NCBI GenBank assembly: GCA_002451155.1
Contig: DKBG01000211.1
Span: forward strand, 1 to 17,631
DNA from: Ignavibacteria bacterium UBA6906
GTDB taxonomy: Bacteria > Bacteroidota > Ignavibacteria > UBA10030 > UBA6906
Reading direction: 5' to 3'
DNA length: 17,631 nucleotides
In this document: positions 12,661 through 17,631 of the stretch, piece by piece
How the letters are laid out: each line of letters opens with the position of its first letter
Numbering within the stretch: the stretch's first letter is position 1
Notes under the pieces: generated by a model
What the model saw: the letters and a program-made list of their open reading frames with translations, nothing else
Database searches by the model: none
What the model was told of the DNA's origin: nothing
Made by a program: the position numbers and the translations under genes

Positions 12661-13548
12661 ATGAATTTCCCAGCGCCATCCCGGCCAACAGTGACCGGCA
12701 AATTCCTCTCCTATGTTCCACCATTCCTCCTTTTTCTCTCGTTGGCCCTGGGGTTTGCGGGACTGATCGGGATAACAGAATTGTCCGCAGTCATCTGCTT
12801 CGTCTTTTTTACGTACGGGATCGGGAACACGCGGAAGAAAGGGGTCTCGTTTGCGCGGCTCATACTGTTTCTGGTCGTTCCCGCCCCGGTCCTCTTTTTC
12901 GCTGACGATCTCGGGTTGCCGGTCATGATCGTGCTTCCTGCCGGAGCGCTGCTGGCTGTCGGCCTTGGTCTTGTGATCGGGTCTCAGTGGCCCCCGCATG
13001 AGCGTACACCCGGACCTGTTCTCGCCATGGCTGCGGGAGCGCTGCTGCTCTATTCCTCCTTCATCCTCCTTCCGCAAGCCATCGAGAAGCGCTTCATCGA
13101 TGAAGAGAATATCGCGTTTCCTCCTTTCGAGCTGCTGTCCTCGGACGGCAACCCGCTCCGCTCGGACGCTCTCACGGGAAGAGTCGTGGTCATAGACTTC
13201 TGGGCCTCCTGGTGCGGCCCCTGCCTCCGGGCGTTTCCCGAGCTCGAGAAGCTTCACCGTCGGTACGACGGTGATCCGCGCGTATTTCTCGTCGCGGTGA
13301 ATTCCGGCTGGCGCGGAGAGACACAGGAGCGGGCCTTTGCATTCGCGAAAGAACGGAGTCTCCCCTTCCCCGTCGCCTTCGATCCGGGCGGGCGACTCAG
13401 CGTGCTGTTCGGGATTCGCTCGATACCGACAACCGTCATCCTGGACAAGAACGGAACTCTCCGATTCCGCCACAGAGGGTCCGCCGCGGGGACCGGTCTC
13501 TTCGTTCAGACAATGCAGGCAAAGATCGAATCGATTCTCGGTGAATGA
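12661..13548 (+). CDS. Membrane-anchored TlpA-like thiol:disulfide oxidoreductase
   Basis: The 295-residue product has an N-terminal membrane part with about four to five hydrophobic segments (roughly 16-36, 39-54, 66-82, 86-107 and 117-138). A TlpA/ResA-like thioredoxin domain follows (about 150-295). The active site is WCGPC at 184-188 in IDFWASWCGPCLRAFPELE, and the cis-proline is in RSIPTTVILDKNG (about 254-265). Thioredoxins of this type reduce or exchange disulfides outside the cytoplasm, for example in cytochrome c maturation; the real substrate is not shown here. A multi-spanning N-terminal region instead of a single anchor is less usual. ATG 12661 has AAAGG 9 nt upstream. It leads the plus-strand gene group and is divergent from the Fe-S operon. 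Confidence 0.9.
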   Translation: MNFPAPSRPTVTGKFLSYVPPFLLFLSLALGFAGLIGITELSAVICFVFFTYGIGNTRKKGVSFARLILFLVVPAPVLFFADDLGLPVMIVLPAGALLAVGLGLVIGSQWPPHERTPGPVLAMAAGALLLYSSFILLPQAIEKRFIDEENIAFPPFELLSSDGNPLRSDALTGRVVVIDFWASWCGPCLRAFPELEKLHRRYDGDPRVFLVAVNSGWRGETQERAFAFAKERSLPFPVAFDPGGRLSVLFGIRSIPTTVILDKNGTLRFRHRGSAAGTGLFVQTMQAKIESILGE

Positions 13549-13552
13549 CGGC

Positions 13553-14065
13553 ATGGGAACGGATTTCCATATTCTCTCAGCAGCGACGACGGATCAGATC
13601 GAAGTTGCGCGCACCCTGTTCCTTGAATATGCGGAGTCCCTCTCATTCTCTCTCTGTTTTCAGGATTTTTCGAAAGAACTGCAGACCCTCCCGGGCGAAT
13701 ATGCACCTCCGAACGGGAGATTGCTGCTCGCATATCGCGACGGCGTCCCGGCAGGGTGCGTTGCGCTCCGCCGCCTGACCGCTCACGACTGCGAGATGAA
13801 ACGCCTCTACCTCCGACCGGAGTACCGGGGATATCATCTCGGGCGGACTCTCGCCGGATCGGTCATCCGTGAGGCCCGTGTTATCGGATACGAGCGGATG
13901 CTCCTCGACACAATCAATACGATGAAAGCGGCCATCGGCCTGTACCGGTCTCTCGGGTTTCAGGAGATTCCAGCCTACACCGAGAACCCGATCAAAGGTG
14001 CGTTGTATTTCCAGCTCACGCTGAAAGTGAAGGAAGGCCTCCCTGCCGACCCGGGTTCTGATTGA
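13553..14065 (+). CDS. GNAT-family N-acetyltransferase
   Basis: The 170-residue product fits the GNAT fold. It has an N-terminal QIEVARTLFLEYAES helix, a beta-strand GRLLLAYRDGVPAGCVALRR, then motif A CEMKRLYLRPEYRGYHLGRT. The RGYHLGR segment serves as the acetyl-CoA pyrophosphate loop. The C-terminal part NTMKAAIGLYRSLGFQEIP is the typical motif B. Substrate is unknown; small amines or antibiotics are common for such proteins. The ATG lies 4 nt after the TlpA-like stop, so the two are probably cotranscribed. A GTG at 13541 overlapping that stop is an alternative start; neither has a good Shine-Dalgarno. The open frame upstream of 13541 is the shadow of the TlpA gene. Confidence 0.9.
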   Translation: MGTDFHILSAATTDQIEVARTLFLEYAESLSFSLCFQDFSKELQTLPGEYAPPNGRLLLAYRDGVPAGCVALRRLTAHDCEMKRLYLRPEYRGYHLGRTLAGSVIREARVIGYERMLLDTINTMKAAIGLYRSLGFQEIPAYTENPIKGALYFQLTLKVKEGLPADPGSD

Positions 14066-14095
14066 TTCCGGCAAACCTTTTCTCTACCATCCAGT

Positions 14096-15031
14096 ATGGA
14101 AGCAATCGCTGCAGAAGGTCTCTCCAAAGTGTACCGCACCCGTGTGGCAGGCCGCACGGGCGTACATGCCCTCACCGACTTCTCCCTCACTGTGGAATCT
14201 GGTCAGATTTTCGGCCTTCTCGGCCCGAACGGAGCGGGGAAGACTACGTTTGTCAGAACCGTTCTCTCCCTTGTTCGACCGACTTCCGGGAGTGCGCGTC
14301 TCCTGGGCGTTCCTCTTCCGGATGTCAACGTGAGGTCGCGCACCGGATACCTCCCCGAACAGCACCGATACCCACCGCACATGACAGGCGAGGTGGCGCT
14401 CCGGCTGTTCGGACGTCTTTCCGGCGCGACACCGGCAATCCTCAACACACGCGTCCCCTCGCTTCTCGCTCAACTCGGACTCTCCGAATGGGGAAGGACA
14501 AAGATCAAGCGATATTCCAAAGGCATGGTCCAGCGCCTCGGTCTGGCGCAAGCGATGCTCCATGACCCGGACGTATTGTTCCTTGATGAGCCGACAGACG
14601 GGCTCGACCCGGTTGGGAGAAAGGAGATCAGGGATGTCCTGATCGGCCTCCGAAACGAAGGAAAGACCATTTTCCTCAACTCTCATCTGCTGTCCGAGGT
14701 CGAGCTGGTCTGTGACCGTGTCGCAGTGCTGGACAGAGGGAAACTTCTCCGCGTGGCGACGGTAGACGAGTTGACGGTCTCCGGAACTCGATACGAGATC
14801 GGCTTCGCGGGTCAGATCCCTCCGGGGTTCCTGGACGAAACGCGCGCACGAGTGCTGCCTGTGTCATTCGGAAACGGCGTCATGGAGGTCGATGTGCACG
14901 GCACAGATGACCTCAACCGTCTCATCGATCTCATGCGCTCGCACCGGATCGCCATCACCTCGATCATTCACCGGAGGGCGTCGCTTGAGGATTCGTTCCT
15001 GAAGATGCTGAAGCCTGGGGAAAGCACATGA
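14096..15031 (+). CDS. ABC transporter ATP-binding protein, NosF/CcmA-like
   Basis: This is the ATPase of an ABC-2 type exporter. The 311-residue product has Walker A GPNGAGKT (43-50), the Q-loop in YLPEQHRYPPH (Gln89), signature YSKGMVQR (140-147), Walker B LFLDEPTDGLDP (161-172), and switch His197 in NSHLL. The YSKGM signature instead of LSGGQ is typical of the NosF-like group. The extra C-terminal part (about 230-311) resembles the small domain found after such ATPases. The stop overlaps the next gene's ATG by 4 nt (ATGA), coupling it to its permease. The start has no visible Shine-Dalgarno, so the exact start is uncertain. Substrate cannot be told. Confidence 0.93.
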   Translation: MEAIAAEGLSKVYRTRVAGRTGVHALTDFSLTVESGQIFGLLGPNGAGKTTFVRTVLSLVRPTSGSARLLGVPLPDVNVRSRTGYLPEQHRYPPHMTGEVALRLFGRLSGATPAILNTRVPSLLAQLGLSEWGRTKIKRYSKGMVQRLGLAQAMLHDPDVLFLDEPTDGLDPVGRKEIRDVLIGLRNEGKTIFLNSHLLSEVELVCDRVAVLDRGKLLRVATVDELTVSGTRYEIGFAGQIPPGFLDETRARVLPVSFGNGVMEVDVHGTDDLNRLIDLMRSHRIAITSIIHRRASLEDSFLKMLKPGEST

Positions 15032-15858
15032 GGATTATCGCACTGATCGGGGACACGCTTCGCGAGCTCACCGGCAAAGTCACTCTCCTTATTCTCATCG
15101 GGATCTCCACGCTTTTCATCCTCGGCACCCTCGCCGCGTTCTCGGCACGGGAGACGCCGGAGGGGATCCTGCTCTCCCTGTTCGGCAAGGAGGCTGCCGC
15201 CCCGGTTCCCCCCGACCGGGTGGAAGCGTTTGTGTTCGGAATTCAGGCAAGCCTTTCATCCGGTCTCATGACCGGCATCGTCCTCTTCGGCGTGTTCGCA
15301 ACGGCCGGGTTGATACCGTCGGTTCTCGACCGGGGGATAGTGGATCTCTACCTTTCCAGACCGCTCGCGCGCTGGGAACTGATCCTCGGAAAATCACTGG
15401 GCGCCGTCACAGCCATTGTCCTCGTCTCCCTCTACTTTCTCGGTGCAATCTTTCTCGTGTTTGGTCTGAAGGTGGGAATCTGGAACCCGCAGATCCTGAC
15501 GGCGGCCGCAGGCATCGGGTTGGTGTTCATCACGGTGTATGTCCTGCTCCTGTTCACCGCGGTCTGTACCGGGAGCACGCCTCTATCGATCATTGCAGCG
15601 TATGTCTATCTCTTCGTCATCGCGGGGTTGCTGCAGGGGCGGGAGAGCGGCCTCTTTCTCTTCTCAGAAAACAATGTCTTCCGCTCGACGATTGACGGAC
15701 TTTACTACCTGCTTCCGCAGATCCCGGCGATGCGTCAGAGTATTTCTGCATGGATAATGCATCAGCCAGCGGAATGGGTTCCGTTTCTCCAGTCGATAGC
15801 GTCGGCCGGGCTCTTCTTCGTCGGCTCGGCCGCAATTCTCGAGCGGAAGGACTTTTAG
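15028..15858 (+). CDS. ABC-2 type transporter permease, NosY-like
   Basis: The 276-residue integral membrane protein has about six hydrophobic segments (roughly 18-38, 76-96, 118-143, 155-178, 186-203 and 252-268). Between the second and third lies RGIVDLYLSRPLARWELILG, the cytoplasmic coupling stretch found in NosY-like permeases. With the preceding ATPase, to which it is coupled by a 4-nt overlap, it should form one exporter. No nos genes are seen in the window, so a role in copper-site assembly is not supported; substrate unknown. Confidence 0.9.
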   Translation: MRIIALIGDTLRELTGKVTLLILIGISTLFILGTLAAFSARETPEGILLSLFGKEAAAPVPPDRVEAFVFGIQASLSSGLMTGIVLFGVFATAGLIPSVLDRGIVDLYLSRPLARWELILGKSLGAVTAIVLVSLYFLGAIFLVFGLKVGIWNPQILTAAAGIGLVFITVYVLLLFTAVCTGSTPLSIIAAYVYLFVIAGLLQGRESGLFLFSENNVFRSTIDGLYYLLPQIPAMRQSISAWIMHQPAEWVPFLQSIASAGLFFVGSAAILERKDF

Positions 15859-16012
15859 TGTTTACCAGCCCCGTCAGGATCCCAGGCAGTCGCTCAGCGC
15901 GACTCCGGAACGGGTCGAGATTCTCCACCGGCATTGCCATGCCCGCCGGAGTAGAAGACGCGGGATAACAGAAGGCGCACCGGAGACGCGGGCTGCCCGT
16001 CCAGAGATCGTC

Positions 16013-16507
16013 GTGAGAATCCGGCACACCATATTGTCGGGCTCAGCGCGGAGAACCAGAGTGCTGGGCGCTCTGCTTTTCGCCCTGTTTTTCCATCTGC
16101 ACATTGCCTCTCCGACAGAGAAGCAGGAGAGGGCTGGCCAGGATTCGAGCGCAACAGGGTTGGAGGACAGCAGCGCCGCAGAATTTCGCACTGCGGTCGC
16201 GTCGCTTTCCACTCCGGAGCTGAAGCGTCGCAACGCAATGCGCAGGATGCTCCAGCGCCAGACCTACACGGAGATTCTCGAGCAATCCCTCCGTGACGAC
16301 GGCCTCGGAGCATTGCTTGCTTACCTGAAGGGAATGCTTCAGTTGGAGTTTTCACTCCCGAGAAACACCCTCTACTACTTCGTCCCTATGGCAGACCCCG
16401 CATACAGGGACACACTCCCGGGGACATTCTTTCGCGCCAGCAGTGGACCTTTTGTCATCCCCCTCCCAGAAGACCGGAGCTTCCCTGAGGACCCATGGAA
16501 GGAATAG
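16013..16507 (+). CDS. Unknown protein with N-terminal hydrophobic anchor or signal
   Basis: I do not recognise this 164-residue product. It has a basic N terminus (ARRTR), a hydrophobic stretch VLGALLFALFFHLHIA (about 17-32), then a polar region, suggesting a signal or anchor with the remainder outside the membrane. The middle is helical (ELKRRNAMRRMLQRQTYTEI), and the end is Pro/Asp-rich. The GTG start at 16013 has no clear ribosome binding site; TTG 16034 is an alternative. The frame is open further upstream to the preceding permease gene without a usual start codon. It overlaps the next membrane protein gene by 13 nt, so it probably belongs to that transporter unit. Confidence 0.6.
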   Translation: MRIRHTILSGSARRTRVLGALLFALFFHLHIASPTEKQERAGQDSSATGLEDSSAAEFRTAVASLSTPELKRRNAMRRMLQRQTYTEILEQSLRDDGLGALLAYLKGMLQLEFSLPRNTLYYFVPMADPAYRDTLPGTFFRASSGPFVIPLPEDRSFPEDPWKE

Positions 16508-17223
16508 TCTCGACCGGCAGAGGAATTCATCATCTGCTGCTCCAGGCGGAGCGCGATCGGCAAAGGGCGCGTCCCGTTCTCCTCCGCCTCCTTCCGCTTG
16601 TTGTAGGCCTCTCCAACCTCTTTGGGATGGCATACGCGGAGCGCTATCTCGCGGCGGACCCTGACGCCTCCAGCCTCACGTTCCTCCTCTTTCTCCAGGC
16701 TACCGTGACGCTTTCCCTTATCTTCGTTCATTACGAGGGGACACTGGAAGAGATCTGCCGGAAGACCCGCCTGTTTCCCTCGACTCCGAAGGACCGTTAC
16801 CGTTTCGGGCTCCTGAGCACCCTCAGAAGCCCGCCCCTGCTCGCGCTCTGGTCGACCATGGCGGTCGCGATGCTTATTCTCTTCCACCGAGAGCCGGCAA
16901 CGTTCCTTTGGGCAACAGCCGGATATGCCGCGCTGATGGTCGCCACCGTGGCCACTTCCACCGCGATTCTCCTCTGGATCACTCGCATATCGGGAGAGGT
17001 GACCGTGCTCCTCTGGATCGTCGCCATCGCTGTCGCGGGTATTATCATCGGCACACTGCTTTTCGGCTCTCCCACGCTGCTCCAGGCATGTCTCCCCCTG
17101 GTCTGGGCGGCAGAGGCGACACGGGCGGGGGCGAACGGAGAGGTCCTGCGAGCGGCCGGCAATCTGGCACTGCTCGTCCTCCTCTCTCTGTCGGCGCTGC
17201 TCATCGGGAGGACGAGGTCATGA
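16495..17223 (+). CDS. Multi-spanning membrane protein, probable ABC-2 type permease subunit
   Basis: The 242-residue product has about six hydrophobic segments (roughly 29-47, 61-79, 112-130, 137-161, 170-190 and 220-237). After the second, a charged loop EEICRKTRLFPSTPKDRYRF resembles the coupling loop of ABC-2 permeases, where a TLxxLPxSxxxxxxG-like pattern is common. ATG 16495 has GAGGA about 4 nt upstream and overlaps the previous gene. The stop overlaps the next ATG (ATGA), so it is coupled to a second membrane subunit. Specific substrate and ATPase partner are not visible; an ATPase may lie past the right edge. Confidence 0.7.
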   Translation: MEGIVSTGRGIHHLLLQAERDRQRARPVLLRLLPLVVGLSNLFGMAYAERYLAADPDASSLTFLLFLQATVTLSLIFVHYEGTLEEICRKTRLFPSTPKDRYRFGLLSTLRSPPLLALWSTMAVAMLILFHREPATFLWATAGYAALMVATVATSTAILLWITRISGEVTVLLWIVAIAVAGIIIGTLLFGSPTLLQACLPLVWAAEATRAGANGEVLRAAGNLALLVLLSLSALLIGRTRS

Positions 17224-17631
17224 GGACGAAGACACGCGACGGGCTGCTTTCATTGCGCGGACGACTCCTCTTTCGTGCCGAGATCCGTCGTTCCCTGAAC
17301 CACCCGGCGAACGTGAAATTTCTTCTGCTCCTTCCATTCGCGGTGCTCCTCTCTGAATGGCCGTACGTCGGACACCCCCTGGTGCCGGTGTTCCTTCTCA
17401 CGTTTATTGGACTGGAGCCGCAGTTCAACAACATCCTGTTCCGTTCGGAGCATGAGTTCGAATCGCTGGCGGTCCTTCCCACAAATTGGCACCTCGTTGT
17501 GTTGATGAAGAATCTCGCCACGGGAACGATTGCCTCCGGCGTTGCGGTTGCGGGTGCGGCTGTGATCGGGTATTTCTCTCCCCTGGCAATTCGATCGGCG
17601 GACGCAGCCGATGGGACTCTCTATTTCCTCT
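17220..17631 (+). CDS. Second ABC-2-like permease subunit, N-terminal part (cut by window edge)
   Basis: The gene starts at ATG 17220, overlapping the preceding stop by 4 nt, and runs off the right edge (137 residues visible). A basic N terminus (LRGRLLFRAEIRRSLNHP) is followed by hydrophobic segments at about 33-46 and 52-65. Then comes the polar stretch FRSEHEFESLAVLPTNWHLV, which resembles the coupling region of ABC-2 exporters, and another hydrophobic segment at about 97-119. The arrangement parallels the preceding gene, suggesting that the two form a heteromeric permease. No stop codon is reached inside the window. Confidence 0.7.
   Translation, partial: MRTKTRDGLLSLRGRLLFRAEIRRSLNHPANVKFLLLLPFAVLLSEWPYVGHPLVPVFLLTFIGLEPQFNNILFRSEHEFESLAVLPTNWHLVVLMKNLATGTIASGVAVAGAAVIGYFSPLAIRSADAADGTLYFL

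Noticed and set aside
12652..13554. 300-codon minus-strand frame opposite the TlpA-like gene
   Set aside because: Its composition is charged and repetitive, as expected for an antisense shadow; the plus strand carries the WCGPC thioredoxin domain.
14096..15858. Nitrous oxide reductase accessory genes nosF/nosY
   Set aside because: The ATPase and permease resemble that subfamily, but no nosZ, nosD or nosL is visible, so the specific function is unsupported.

Overview
The window is GC-rich bacterial chromosomal DNA. The gene set (folP next to a CdaA-type diadenylate cyclase, a SufBCDSU/SufT iron-sulfur operon, NosF/NosY-like exporters) would suit the Bacteroidota/Chlorobiota/Ignavibacteria side of the tree. 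I infer this from gene content only and cannot place the organism. I saw no rRNA, tRNA, CRISPR array, insertion sequence or phage gene.

Layout. Everything left of about 12350 is on the minus strand; everything right of about 12660 is on the plus strand. The 312-bp divergent gap holds promoter-like elements for both sides, an operator resembling the IscR type-1 site, a perfect palindrome and a GC-rich stretch able to fold in alternative ways. Read in the direction of transcription, the minus-strand operon is rrf2 regulator - iscS - unknown 121-aa gene - sufB - sufC - sufD - sufS - sufU - sufT-like - iscA/erpA-like - superoxide dismutase - iscX, closed by a strong intrinsic terminator at 3070-3120. 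A new promoter then drives a LON-domain protein and a 33-residue very basic protein, followed by a second terminator-like hairpin. After that come folP, cdaA and the start of pcm (cut by the left edge).

Plus strand: a membrane-anchored TlpA-like thioredoxin, a GNAT acetyltransferase, a NosF/NosY-like ABC ATPase and permease pair, an exported or anchored protein of unknown function, and two further multi-spanning membrane proteins that look like ABC-2 permease subunits. The last is cut by the right edge.

How the genes work together. The large operon is a hybrid Fe-S assembly unit. SufS-SufU and possibly IscS supply sulfur, SufBCD is the scaffold, and SufT and the A-type carrier act in maturation and transfer. 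IscX is normally an ISC-system partner of IscS. The Rrf2 protein carries three cysteines and probably senses cluster status, acting on the upstream operator. The superoxide dismutase gene has two well-placed ribosome binding sites, one giving a Tat-signal form and one a form without it, which would protect clusters in two compartments from one gene. The most interesting items are the hybrid operon itself, the unknown protein between iscS and sufB, the operator, the dual-start dismutase and the 33-residue basic protein.
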